From Stentor coeruleus (taxonomy: Eukaryota; Ciliophora; Heterotrichea; Heterotrichida; Stentoridae): a DNA stretch of 45,000 nt. A program made the translations under genes and the position numbers. Numbering within the stretch: the first letter of the stretch is position 1; every line of letters begins with the position of its first letter. The notes beneath the pieces are model-generated. The model ran no database searches. It was not told where the DNA came from and worked only from the letters and a program-made list of their open reading frames with translations. Where the stretch lies: the NCBI GenBank assembly GCA_001970955.1, contig MPUH01000578.1, positions 1 to 45,000 on the forward strand. The letters are read 5' to 3'. Positions 1 to 9,223 of the stretch are shown piece after piece.

Positions 1-495
1 TTTTTAGTAAACTAAAATTATGATGCTATCTATAACTCTTTATATGTCTGATGGAATAAAACATGTTTTTATCTTCTAATATTCATTAAGCATATATATT
101 CATAATCACTATTAAAGCCATTATTAAAATTTCCTATCGAAATAAAAACTAAACCCAATATCTTAACTTACCTAACCTAAAAACTAACAAAATCTTCATT
201 TTCAAACATCCTCTATCATATTCAATTAATATCTTTTAAATCCTTTACCTTTCTTTTAAACAAACTTGAAATATTACTCTATAATATTTATTATAATTTT
301 TTCCCTGTCAATTTCCTATCAGTTGTCCTCGGAGGGCTTTCTTCTATCCTCTCCTAAAATTCAAATGCAAATGTTAATTCTTTTCTTTAATCCTAGCCTT
401 ATCCATCAGTAAGCTCATTTTATTCACACTCGGCTTAAAAGTGTAATTCTTCATCATTTCTTCCACAATATTAATCCTCTTAATAATTATCTTAT
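1..495. repeat. Segmental duplication, left copy (partner about 1685-2250)
   Basis: Nearly all of this stretch aligns with about 1685-2250. Position 1 corresponds to about 1685, and similarity fades near 495. The copies share the 3' flank and the last ~70 codons of the gene at 2041-2781. They differ by many substitutions and by an insertion of roughly 70 bp in the right copy near 1760-1830. The left copy runs off the window edge. Confidence 0.85.
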
Positions 496-499
496 CCAT
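302..499 (-). pseudogene. Truncated pseudogene copy of the TFxPK-motif gene at 2041-2781
   Basis: Read on the minus strand, this fragment encodes a close match to the C-terminal part of the neighbouring gene, including the TFKPSVNKMSLLMDKARIKE stretch. A remnant frame starts with ATG at 497-499 and ends at a TAA at 374-376, where the intact copy has a Leu codon (TTA). Downstream the fragment has a length change and further stops. The Cys before TFKP is Tyr here. The 5' two-thirds of the gene is missing. It is most likely a dead partial copy; a 41-residue product cannot be excluded. Confidence 0.75.
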
Positions 500-1180
500 T
501 ATCTAAAGTATCAGCAAAAATATTTTTCATATTAAAATGCCAAAATCATCATGTCTAGTTATTAACGCAGGATAAATCGTAATAAAAATAGTCAAAGTTT
601 GATTTACTATTCCAAAACTTTACCTGTTTATATCTTTTGTATAAAATTTAATTATTCTCCAGCCATATCCAAAATCATGTTTTTATCATAATATTACTTA
701 AAACTTATAATCATACAGTTTTATTATACTATTATAATACTTTAAGTGAAGTTTATTAAAAGATTATACCTTAGTGGTTAAGAAAGTAAAAATTTCACTT
801 AGGTTTTTTATTAATCTTATAATTATTTACTATAAGTTTCTCTATAAAATCTAGGCCTTTATCCTTTAGAAATATTTTTACCGTATCAGTAGAGAATAAT
901 TTCGTAGTTTAAAAAAAAAGTGCATACTTAGTAACCAAAGTTGATGCTTATATGAGATTTTCATATCAGAAAAACTCAAAGTTAAAATCATAGCAATTCT
1001 GTTCAAAGATTTATTAAAAACCAACCTACTCCTCTAAAATCCAAATTTCTTAATCCAATTTTCTTTCTTTTTAAACCTTCCTTTCCTTCTCCACTACCAA
1101 ATCTTACAAAAAGTTTTAAATTCTTAAAATCACCTAATTTCTCCAAGCCTCCTAAATCTTTCTAATCATTTTAAAGTTAC
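500..1180. other. Intergenic, no gene seen
   Basis: AT-rich sequence with stops in all frames. The part next to the ML-like gene (about 1020-1180) is C/A-rich and G-poor on the plus strand, as is usual downstream of minus-strand genes in this window. Confidence 0.6.
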
Positions 1181-1588
1181 CTAATTTAGTTGGTAAGTAA
1201 ATTGCCAGCAGCTCACATGGTCCCCAGCTGTTAATTGAACATTAGTCAAATAATCTCCAGGTGCTGAAGGGTAAATCCATGGGATTTCAAAAGGCCAGGT
1301 TTCACCAACATGGAATTGAGCATTGACATCATATTGTTGCCAGGTCCAAGAATCACTGTTTATACAAGTCCCAATAGAGATTTCTTGCAACCATATTGCC
1401 TGATGGAATACCCCAAACATGCTAATAAGTGCTTTGGCTCCTGGAGCTGGTGGCCAAGGTGATATTTCAAAAGATTCTACTTGGAAAACGTTATTCTTCC
1501 CACAATTAGACCCGATACTCTCTAAAATGAGAGGGCCATGAATTGCATAAGTAGTTGAAATTATGGCTAAAAGGATAAGATTCAACAT
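1181..1588 (-). CDS. Secreted ML-domain-like lipid-binding protein
   Basis: A 135-residue protein with a clear signal peptide (MLNLILLAIISTTYA, cleavage expected just after). The mature part has the general look of an ML domain (the MD-2/NPC2-like lipid-recognition fold). It has an early Cys, a SPWPPAPGAKALISMFGVF stretch resembling the conserved Pro-rich turn and following strand, a second Cys in the middle, and a C-terminal LTAGDHVSCWQFTYQL strand resembling the final ML strand with its CW motif. Its length is typical for the family. Members bind sterols, phospholipids or lipid A in lysosomes or outside the cell; the ligand here is unknown. The gene lies between the two copies of a duplicated block. 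The ATG at 1588 is the only start that includes the signal peptide. Family assignment is from pattern memory only. Confidence 0.55.
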   Translation of the reverse strand: MLNLILLAIISTTYAIHGPLILESIGSNCGKNNVFQVESFEISPWPPAPGAKALISMFGVFHQAIWLQEISIGTCINSDSWTWQQYDVNAQFHVGETWPFEIPWIYPSAPGDYLTNVQLTAGDHVSCWQFTYQLN

Positions 1589-1684
1589 ATTTATTGAAAT
1601 AAGATTAAGGTTATAATGGCATTTTTTATTTGTAAGAGATTTATTTAGATGTTTTATAAGGATTTGATATACTTTATTTAATAA

Positions 1685-2250
1685 TTTTTAGCAAACTAAA
1701 ATTATGATGATATTTATAACTCTTTATGTGTATGATGGAATAAAACATGTTTTTATCTATTGCTAATTTATACCAGACCTCAATACTCAATAATATTTCA
1801 ATATTAAAATAGCCTAACTTTTTTATCCTCTAGCATTCATAATCACTATTAAAACTATTATTAAAATTTCTCAAAATTTTCCTATCGAAATAAAAACTAA
1901 ACCCAATATCTACTTTACCTAACCTAAAAACTAACAAAATCTTCATTTTTAAAACATCCTCTATCCTATTAAATTCATATCTTTAAAATCCTTTACCTTT
2001 CTTTTAAACAAACTTTAAATATAACCCTATAAAATATTTATTATACATTTTTTCCCTGTCGTTTCCTATCAGTTGTCCTTGGTGGGCTTTCTTCTGTCCT
2101 CCTCCTAAAATTCAAATACAAATGTAAATTTTTTTCTTTAATCCTAGCCTTATCCATCAGTAAACTCATTTTATTCACACTCGGCTTAAAAGTACAATTC
2201 TTCATAATTTCTTCCACAATATTAATCCTTTTAATAATAATTTTCCCCTT
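1685..2250. repeat. Segmental duplication, right copy
   Basis: Partner of the block at 1-495. It spans the 3' flank and the 3' coding end of the gene at 2041-2781. The two copies are separated by the ML-like gene. Confidence 0.85.
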
Positions 2251-2781
2251 TATCTCTTTCTCACCTAATCTTTTATCATCTATTCCTCTAGAACTATAAT
2301 TTCTATTAATCTTAGGTCTAAAAGTTGCTTGATTTATTTCTTCAGCTTCTCTTTCCGCTATAATTTTACTAACATTTTCCTCTTTAATCTTTTTCTCAAC
2401 AATTCCTTGATAATAAAGTCTTTCCCCAGGTAAACTTTTTCCATGAGTTTTTTTTGAAGGAGTTTTTGTAATACTTTTCGAATTTATATCTTTAGACCTT
2501 TCTTGTATTAGACGTTTAGCTTGTGAGACTATTTCAGGTATAGTTTCAATGAAATTTTGTGGGATTTTAGGTTTTATTGGAGATGCGAGTTTTGATAGAT
2601 TTAAAGATATGTATTGGGATATAGAATCTTCAGCATTTAAATCGAGATTATGATGTTTACAGAAAACTTGAGCTAGATTGTGAGGAGTATCAGTATCATA
2701 AACATGAATTTCGTCTTTTTTAGCACCTAAATCTATTGTCAAGACTAGAAGTTCTTTTTTTCCGGTTTTATTACTTAGCAT
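2041..2781 (-). CDS. Uncharacterised protein with TFxPK-type motifs
   Basis: A 246-residue basic protein, not recognised as a named family. The N-terminal ~60 residues look like a small folded segment (LLVLTIDLGAKKDEIHVYD, then a helix ending NLAQVFCKHH). It could be a ubiquitin-like or DIX-like fold, but that is a guess. The rest is charged and probably helical or disordered. Two copies of a short motif are visible: ATFRPKINRN near residue 153 and CTFKPSVNKM near residue 198. A related CTFKPEL motif occurs in the protein encoded at 8135-9223. Such repeated F-x-P-K/x motifs are common in uncharacterised protist proteins, some of them cytoskeletal. The start is the ATG at 2781. The partial duplicate of its 3' end lies at 302-499. 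Confidence 0.7.
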   Translation of the reverse strand: MLSNKTGKKELLVLTIDLGAKKDEIHVYDTDTPHNLAQVFCKHHNLDLNAEDSISQYISLNLSKLASPIKPKIPQNFIETIPEIVSQAKRLIQERSKDINSKSITKTPSKKTHGKSLPGERLYYQGIVEKKIKEENVSKIIAEREAEEINQATFRPKINRNYSSRGIDDKRLGEKEIKGKIIIKRINIVEEIMKNCTFKPSVNKMSLLMDKARIKEKNLHLYLNFRRRTEESPPRTTDRKRQGKNV

Positions 2782-2892
2782 GTTTATATAAAAGTTTTAT
2801 ATATGATTTGAAGGGAAGGATTTTGAATACTGAGAATATATTTGGAAATTAGATAGGATTGGATTTATCAGATGGGCAATTTTTGTTGATTT

Positions 2893-2980
2893 AGTTTAGT
2901 ATTAGGATTTGTAGACAAATTTAATGTAGATTTTTTAGTTTAGTATTAGGATTTGTAGACAAATTTAATGTAGATTTTTT
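2893..2980. repeat. 44-bp perfect tandem duplication
   Basis: Two adjacent identical 44-nt units (2893-2936 and 2937-2980) in the intergenic region between the divergent genes at 2041-2781 and 3279-3767. There is no N between them. Confidence 0.9.
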
Positions 2981-3278
2981 AGATGAAGAATGTGCTGATT
3001 TTACCGTGGTTTGATTGAAAAAATTATGATATGCTCTGGGAATTTTTTTTTTTGGGAAATCTTATATAGGGATAATTAGGATTTTATATCAGATGAAGAT
3101 TTAAAAGGATATTTTGGTATTTTTGAAAATATGATAAACAATCCCTTTTCTCAGTTATTTACTTGATAATAGAGAATTTTAGTAAGAGATTTTGGTTTAA
3201 ATAAGGTAGTTATAGATATAGACATGAATTTTTACATTATTACAGTAATATATATGATATTAAGCATATAATATAAAT
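2981..3278. other. Divergent intergenic region, right part
   Basis: Shared 5' region of two divergently transcribed genes. It is G/T-rich near the left gene. No recognisable promoter motif was identified. Confidence 0.5.
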
Positions 3279-3767
3279 ATGGAAACTAACTCTGATTCTT
3301 ACAGTCTAGAAGAAAATAAAAGACCAAGGGGCCGAAGCACTGAATATTTCACCGAAGAAGTTTACGGCAATTTCTTAAACAGCAAGAATAAACCTATAAC
3401 AAAAATCCATTTACTAAGAAATATTTGTGCGTTCGTTAGGGATGAGCATGAAAAAAAAATAGCTGAAGGAACACTTGATGAATCTCAAAGAAAAAACTAT
3501 AATAGAATAACGACATTTACACTTATAAACAAGCTTAGGTCAAATGAGATGAAAGATATACTTCAAAGTGAACGTGAAATAATTGTACAACTTTTTGTAA
3601 TGGAATATGGGGATTTATTGAGAGCACTTAATATATTCTGTAAATGTGAACCTCGGCATAATGAAACTAATGAGCAATGCTGTTCAAATATAGAAAAATT
3701 ACTCCGTCTGATTGAGAAAATTTGTAATATTGATCCATGTGATCCGTATATGTCTCGAGAAAATTAG
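3279..3767 (+). CDS. Hypothetical protein
   Basis: A 162-residue protein, starting at ATG 3279 and ending at TAG. It is not recognised. It is charged and mostly helical in character, with six Cys in the last third (CKCEPRHNETNEQCCSNIEKL, then ICNIDPCDPY). There is no signal peptide and no membrane segment. The frame is open throughout, without needing an intron. The PRGRSTEYF stretch near residue 16 is Arg-rich. Coding character is supported by higher GC than the flanks and by a mixed amino-acid composition, but no function can be proposed. Confidence 0.6.
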   Translation: METNSDSYSLEENKRPRGRSTEYFTEEVYGNFLNSKNKPITKIHLLRNICAFVRDEHEKKIAEGTLDESQRKNYNRITTFTLINKLRSNEMKDILQSEREIIVQLFVMEYGDLLRALNIFCKCEPRHNETNEQCCSNIEKLLRLIEKICNIDPCDPYMSREN

Positions 3768-4307
3768 TAAAATAATAGGATTTTCATTTAAATATTTGTT
3801 TTTAGGAGTATGGATTTTATGAAGATCTTGCAGAGAGTGTAATAGTTTTTAATAGTTTTGATATGATGTGATATGATTTAAGTTTTAGAGTTGTGTGGCT
3901 TTTTGATATATGGTATTATGAATTGTTGGATTCAGCTAATTTGAAATAAATATTCGAAGTTAAACCAATAAAATGAGAAAAGGTAAAAAAAGTATAAAGG
4001 CCCACTTGATTTTATTAGAACAACTCTTAACGATAACTTATTTAATTATTTAACTGATTATGTTAACAGTATATTTAATCAAAACTGTCACCATCATACA
4101 TTTTACGTTATAAAACTTGTACATCAAAATAATTTTCCCTACTAATTTGATTATTGATAAATAATCCTAACTAAAATTACCTAATCAAACTCAACTAAAT
4201 ATAAACCTACACTTTTCTCAAACCCAATCACAAAAATTTACCCAAATCATCAACATTATTCTCTCAATAAAAAACACATAAACCCTTATCTTTTCTCTTA
4301 AAAAAAA
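3768..4307. other. Intergenic, no gene seen
   Basis: The left part (3' flank of the upstream gene) is G/T-rich and C-poor. The right part, from about 4140, is C/A-rich and G-poor up to the next start codon. No open frame of note. Confidence 0.6.
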
Positions 4308-4787
4308 ATGCTTAATTTTTTTTCAAGCTATAAAATGGCTGAATTCCTCTGGATTTTCCTCTGTGTTTTATTAGCAATTGGAGGGTTTTTCTATGGTAAG
4401 CATATCGAGTCAACAAAAACCCCAACAAAAAAATACTCCGAACTTGGAGAGGAAGAACTAGAAGAACCAAAAGACCTAAAATTATTCAAAGAAGAGCCAA
4501 AAGATAGTTCATACCTTAAAGAAGAACTTAAACGCGAACGTGAAACAAAACGTAAATTAGTTGAACAATATGAGTATGAAATTACTTATCTTAAAAGCCT
4601 AGTCTCTAAAAATCAAGCTAATTTTGATCAGAAACTTGTAAGATTCAGATAGGAAAGACATGAAAAAACTCAGAAACTCTTTGAGGAAATGAGTAGTGAA
4701 ATGGGACCTATTGTCCAGATTGTGGATAGTGGGAATAAACTATCAGATGATGAATTTGACCAAGAAATCAATTTAAATAGCTCTTAG
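4308..4787 (+). CDS. Single-pass membrane protein with cytoplasmic coiled coil (one 15-nt intron)
   Basis: The unspliced frame stops at 4652, but removing the 15-nt intron 4638-4652 continues it to TAG at 4785-4787, giving 154 residues. The N-terminus holds one hydrophobic segment (FLWIFLCVLLAIGGFFYG, about residues 13-30), so this is a signal anchor or signal peptide. Next come a Lys/Glu-rich linker with EEPKD repeats and a coiled coil (about residues 65-115, SYLKEELKRERETKRKLVEQ), and after the splice ERHEKTQKLFEEMSSEMGP continues the helix. The tail is acidic. A second ATG at 4335 (MAEFLWIF) is a plausible alternative start that keeps the membrane segment. Not recognised as a named family; it could be a tether or adaptor. 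Confidence 0.75.
4638..4652 (+). other. 15-nt spliceosomal intron
   Basis: GTAAGATTCAGATAG, phase 0, with A at position 10 and TAG at the end. It contains the in-frame TAG that would otherwise end the protein. Removal keeps a coiled-coil frame open for 44 more residues. Confidence 0.85.
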
Positions 4788-5284
4788 GATTGAATTATAA
4801 GGATTATGTTTTAATGAATTTTAGGATTTTGAGAGTTTTTGTTTTAGGGAAGTTTTTAGTAGGTTTTGATATTTTTGATGAGTTGATTTTAGTTGTTAAA
4901 AAAAGATAAGTTGAGATGAAAGAATAAAAGGTAAAATTCAATGGAAATATGAAAATAATTTGTTAATTATTGATTTAAAGATAATAGTAGGATATTTTTT
5001 TTTGTACTATATGAATAATTCTAAATACAAGGATGCGTTTTTTGTTGCATATATTTTCTATAAAAAAATCATAGTATTTAATATTATATCATCCAAGATA
5101 TAAACATAATTCTAAACTGGAAATCAGCCAAAGTAAATATTAAATATCCAGCAAAAATAATTACCTTATACATTATGATTAAAAATATACACAAATATGA
5201 GCAACTCCATCAATAAAAGTTCAACCCACAAAACCTTTATCATAACATTATTATTATCATCATTCTATCAATAATTACTTTACT
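4788..5284. other. Convergent intergenic region
   Basis: No gene seen. It is G/T-rich and C-poor to about 4980, then C/A-rich and G-poor to 5284. This fits the 3' flanks of the plus gene on the left and the minus gene on the right. Confidence 0.6.
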
Positions 5285-6214
5285 TTAACTATTTCTTTTC
5301 TTTTGCTTAAGTAGCGCTTTCAATGAAACCCTAGCATTAATATACCAAGGAATATTCCTATACCCCATAGCATAAATCATGTGTTTCCAATGTGCACTGG
5401 AGTAATTAACTTTCCCTAACACCCTAAGAGCATTTTCAGCACAGCACTCAGGACTAATAACCAAAGGTTTTCTATCAAAATCCTTAATAAGTGGTGTTTC
5501 CACAAACGAAGGTTGTAAACTAAGTAAATGTATTCCATTAAGTTTTTCCTGTTTGGCTAAATATCTAATTTCTTCATTAGTATCTAATGTAAACAAATGA
5601 TCAAAACTTTTCCCAGCACAATAAACTGTAAGTCCAGATACAGGAACTAAAGATCCAGTTGAGCTTAGATTTATAATCGCACTAGGAGGTGTTCTATTTA
5701 GCATTCTTCTAGCAAAAATTTTAGTCAAATACACAATCGGCCATAGATTTAATGCATTTTGATTAGATATTTCTTGAGGGGTACTATCATGAAAATGTCC
5801 TGCATATGCACTGCCTATATTATTGACTAATATACTCACATCAAGATCTCTTGTTTTTTCATCTATGTCGTTAAAAAAATCTTCAGGATTCTCTGGACAC
5901 TTGGAAAAATCTTTTGATATACTCAACGTTTGAACTCCATAACTTTTGATTTCCCCTTCTACTGATGCTAGTTTTTCTGGGTTTCTTGATACTAAGACGA
6001 TATTGAAATTGTTCTTAGCAAGGACTTTGGCAAAACCTAGCCCAATACCGTCAGTAGCACCAGTTATTATAGCCCAAGACCCTTGACCATATTGTTTAAG
6101 GTTTTTACGTGCGCAATAAGCTCGGAGGTTGTAGTAAAACTCACAGAACCAGTCAAAAAACATAAGCCCTGCGATAATCACCCCAACAAGCTCAAAATAC
6201 CAAAGTATGGACAT
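5285..6214 (-). CDS. Very-long-chain 3-oxoacyl-CoA reductase / 17-beta-HSD type 12-like SDR
   Basis: A 309-residue short-chain dehydrogenase of the HSD17B12/Ifa38 (KAR) group. This group catalyses the NADPH-dependent second step of fatty-acid elongation in the ER; some members act on steroids. An N-terminal hydrophobic helix (about residues 5-22) should anchor it. Visible motifs are the cofactor glycine motif TGATDGIG (residues 51-58), SRNPEKL after the second strand, NNIG (131-134, NNxG class), catalytic Ser184/185, and Tyr198-x3-Lys202 (YCAGK). The length matches HSD17B12 (about 310). ATG at 6214 is chosen because the codons upstream in frame begin only with TTG. The C-terminus ends in a basic KQKKRNS, which could act as a di-lysine-like ER signal, but the spacing is not canonical. 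Confidence 0.88.
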   Translation of the reverse strand: MSILWYFELVGVIIAGLMFFDWFCEFYYNLRAYCARKNLKQYGQGSWAIITGATDGIGLGFAKVLAKNNFNIVLVSRNPEKLASVEGEIKSYGVQTLSISKDFSKCPENPEDFFNDIDEKTRDLDVSILVNNIGSAYAGHFHDSTPQEISNQNALNLWPIVYLTKIFARRMLNRTPPSAIINLSSTGSLVPVSGLTVYCAGKSFDHLFTLDTNEEIRYLAKQEKLNGIHLLSLQPSFVETPLIKDFDRKPLVISPECCAENALRVLGKVNYSSAHWKHMIYAMGYRNIPWYINARVSLKALLKQKKRNS

Positions 6215-7138
6215 TGTTTTATTTAGATGTTTTTTCAACAATATGGAATATGAAATTTGAACATGAATTGAGTAGAGAATTGCTTTAAGAAAGATTTGGT
6301 TTTGATTTCAGAACTTTGCTGGATAAGAAGGATTTTAATATGATTGGTAAGTGGACTTTGATAGAAAATTGGTATGATGTATTATGGAGGAATTATGAAA
6401 TGGTATAAGAAGACTATATAAGAGAGTGAAATAATGGTTTATGTTTAGAAAAATATAATACAGGTATAGATTTAGAGATTTATTCGGAAAGATTATGAAT
6501 TTAAGCAAAAATTTTAGCTTTATTATATAAAAAAAATCCCTAATAATATTAAATAATAAAAAACTAGTAAAAGTTTTACCTCGTGAGGAAGTTTCGTTTT
6601 TGTATACAATAAAAAGAGTAGTCAAAGAAAGCTTTGGAGACTATGCCTAACCTAAACTCTAATAAAATACGAAATAANCTTTGGAGACTATGCCTAACCT
6701 AAACTCTAATAAAATACGAAATAAAAATCTTCAGGTTTTTAGACTTAGGCCATGTAGAAATTCCAACCTAAGATAAGGATGAAATTTAACAAGATCATAA
6801 TATTATACAATGGTTGAATAAATTACAGACAAAGGGGTTAATTTGAATACAGTTGATACTGTTAATTGTTAACGAGCGAACCGGAGGAGTTGATAATATT
6901 TAGAATGATCAGATTTTCCAATGTTGGATATATACGAGAATAGGTATATAAGATAAAATTATATATTATAATATATAATCATTGGGGTTAATGATAAGAA
7001 TTAAGATGATTCTAAAGTATAAATATCAAAATCACAATATATAAACCGTCTTAAGTTCTTCAAATATATTTTTCATAGTATTCTAGTTTATCTTCATCTC
7101 CAAATTTAATACTGTAAATCTAGAACATAATAAAAAGC
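6215..7138. other. Divergent intergenic region with a contig join
   Basis: Shared 5' region of the SDR (minus) and the CHIP-like gene (plus). It is G/T-rich on the left and C-richer just before 7139. A single N at 6678 is flanked by two identical 46-nt copies (6632-6677 and 6679-6724), which is probably an assembly overlap. A possible 96-codon minus frame at 6335-6625 is judged non-coding. Confidence 0.7.
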
Positions 7139-7984
7139 ATGGAAAACCCTAGTTCAAGACCTTATCAAACTATCACTTCAAAAACACAATCACAATCAAA
7201 AAGCCAGTTACTTCGAGAAAAAGGTAATCATTTCTTCAAAGAAAATCAATATCTAAAAGCAATCAAATGTTATTCAAAAGCTATAATTCTTTCATCTAAT
7301 GAATCAACTCTATACTCAAATCGTGCAAGATGCTATTATATGCTAAAAGACTATGAAAAAACAATACAAGATTCACAAGAAGCTATAAAACTTGATGAAA
7401 AAAACATAAAAGCCTATTTATTGTATATAAAAGGTCTTGGAATAAAGTCAAAGTATTTTATGAGTATCTCTCATTTGGAACTAGGGTTAGAAATTTGCAG
7501 AAGAGTTAAAGAGATTATAAGAACTACAGCACAAAATGAGTTTGAATCTACATATGAGATATTGAAAAATAACATGAAAGCGATGATTTTTTTGAAGAAA
7601 AGAGAAATTTACAATAATAAAGTCCTAAATGCTCATGATTATTATAAAGGAATTATAAAAGATAAAAGGGTTAAGGAATTGTTTGATAAGTATGTTGTGC
7701 AGAAAAATCATATTGGTGTACCTGATTCATTATGCTGTCCAATAACATTTGAGATGTTTACTCAACCTGTTATCACGGAAAGTGGAAATACTTATGATGC
7801 AAGATCATTGTCTAAGTTTTATACATTAAGGGGACAATTTGATCCGATAAGCCGAATACCGATCAATATAATGAATGTTTTTATAAATGATTCGATTAAA
7901 AATGCTAAGAAGTGGTATAATAAAATAGAACCTTGGTCAATAATCTCAGAGACTCTAACTACTTCATTAGATATCGATTTTTAA
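7139..7984 (+). CDS. STUB1-like: CHIP/STUB1-like co-chaperone E3 ubiquitin ligase (TPR + U-box)
   Basis: A 281-residue protein with the complete CHIP architecture. Three TPRs lie at about residues 22-123 (LREKGNHFFKENQYLKAIKC, then YSNRARCYYMLKDYEKTIQD, then KAYLLYIKGLG). A helical linker follows (about 124-190), then a U-box at about 194-265 (VPDSLCCPITFEMFTQPVIT, GNTYD, FDPISRIPI). The carboxylate-clamp-type residues of TPRs that bind Hsp70/Hsp90 EEVD tails appear present (K28-x-N30, N61, K91). CHIP couples chaperones to degradation by ubiquitinating their clients. It is slightly shorter than human CHIP (303). The ATG start and TAA stop are clear and no intron is needed. Confidence 0.93.
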   Translation: MENPSSRPYQTITSKTQSQSKSQLLREKGNHFFKENQYLKAIKCYSKAIILSSNESTLYSNRARCYYMLKDYEKTIQDSQEAIKLDEKNIKAYLLYIKGLGIKSKYFMSISHLELGLEICRRVKEIIRTTAQNEFESTYEILKNNMKAMIFLKKREIYNNKVLNAHDYYKGIIKDKRVKELFDKYVVQKNHIGVPDSLCCPITFEMFTQPVITESGNTYDARSLSKFYTLRGQFDPISRIPINIMNVFINDSIKNAKKWYNKIEPWSIISETLTTSLDIDF

Positions 7985-8134
7985 TTAACGCTTGGGACAT
8001 CTTTTATACAATTCGTCATCTTATAAATCAATTTTCGATATATATTTTCTAAAACCCAAGGCAATATAACCCATAATCTCAATGAAAATTTTTTCTTCAA
8101 AGTTAATCTTATAAAATATATTCATATGGCTTAT

Positions 8135-9223
8135 TTAATCCCTAAAATTCAGAGTCTTATAATCAATCATCGGTCTTGCTTTAATTCTCATCTTACTTGA
8201 GTATCCCGACACATACCCAAAAGACATAGACACAGGACTTAATCCAAAATATCCAATACAAGAATTTTCACTTCTATGTTGTCCTCTCTGATAATTCCTT
8301 GCTGAGTTCAAAACCGAACATGGTTTAGTTTCTTGTGACAACGTCCTTTCTGNATGTTGTCCTCTCTGATAATTCCTTGCTGAGTTCAAAACCGAACATG
8401 GTTTAGTTTCTTGTGACAACGTCCTTTCTGTCTTACAACAAGATACCTTCCTAACAATTTGTATACTTTTTTTCTTTGCATAAAGTTCAGTATATGAAGT
8501 TTCTACAAACATTGCCCTATGAGTTGAATTTAATGACTGACTTTTTCTAGAAGTCAATTCTGGCTTAAAAGTGCATCCTTCAGAGATTTTCCTATCAAAT
8601 TTTACTTTGAGTTGTTTGATTTTAGCATCTTTTTCTTTAAGCCATTTTATGTTCCTGTCGTGTATACTAAGTGGATTTGTTGGAGGTTCTTCATGTTCAA
8701 GATGGAAACCTCTGGATAAGGTTTCTTTACGTAGACTGAAAAGTAGTTCGTTTCTTTGACGGATGTCGGCGGGTAAAGGAATATTGTTTTCTGTAATATC
8801 ATTGTTTACTTTACGTGGGTCGATTAATGATGGGAAAGTAACTGGAGATTCGATACGACCATTGATCATTGGCTCGTAACGGAGAAATTTTGATGTGAGG
8901 ATTTTGTGGTGACTGAACTTTTTCAGAGAATCAAGAGATAAAGTCACTTTTTTAGGCATAAAACGAGAGTTCATTATGATTTCTTGTGTTCGTTGGAGCT
9001 TTGAAGGACTTGGTCTGTGGTTTTTTTCGTTCTCATTTGCGATCCTTCTGGAGTTTGGGTTTATTTGAGGAGCGTCTTGCATGTCGTTAGTAGCTTCTTT
9101 CATCCTCTGGATTTTTAATGCTTCGATTTTCCTTTTTAAATGCTTGTGCCGGATCATAAGGTCATCTTCTATCTTTTTTCTTGGGACTTTTGCTTCTTTT
9201 ACTTCGAATAGCCCAGTTTCCAT
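8135..9223 (-). CDS. Uncharacterised basic protein with CTFKP motif; model inflated by a contig join
   Basis: As written the frame encodes 362 residues including one unknown. The N at 8353 separates two identical 77-nt copies (8276-8352 and 8354-8430). Collapsing the 78 nt leaves an in-frame protein of 336 residues, which is probably the true length. It is a basic, helix-rich protein. The N-terminus is rich in Lys/Arg (PRKKIEDDLMIRHKHLKRKI), and the middle has INPNSRRIA and, near residue 215, SEGCTFKPELTSRKSQS. The latter resembles the CTFKP motif of the protein at 2041-2781. There are no membrane segments. Families with such motifs in protists are largely uncharacterised, so a cytoskeletal role is only a guess. 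The start is ATG at 9223. Confidence 0.7.
   Translation of the reverse strand: METGLFEVKEAKVPRKKIEDDLMIRHKHLKRKIEALKIQRMKEATNDMQDAPQINPNSRRIANENEKNHRPSPSKLQRTQEIIMNSRFMPKKVTLSLDSLKKFSHHKILTSKFLRYEPMINGRIESPVTFPSLIDPRKVNNDITENNIPLPADIRQRNELLFSLRKETLSRGFHLEHEEPPTNPLSIHDRNIKWLKEKDAKIKQLKVKFDRKISEGCTFKPELTSRKSQSLNSTHRAMFVETSYTELYAKKKSIQIVRKVSCCKTERTLSQETKPCSVLNSARNYQRGQHXERTLSQETKPCSVLNSARNYQRGQHRSENSCIGYFGLSPVSMSFGYVSGYSSKMRIKARPMIDYKTLNFRD

Noticed and set aside
2100..2125. In-frame 15-nt intron-like string GTATTTGAATTTTAG (minus strand) in the gene at 2041-2781
   Set aside because: It lacks the A at position 10 found in all confident introns, and the frame is open without splicing. The duplicated copy has GC instead of GT there.
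6335..6625. 96-codon minus-strand frame
   Set aside because: Composition is dominated by Phe, Ile, Leu, Tyr and Asn as expected from random AT-rich DNA. No domain, no signal and no local GC rise.
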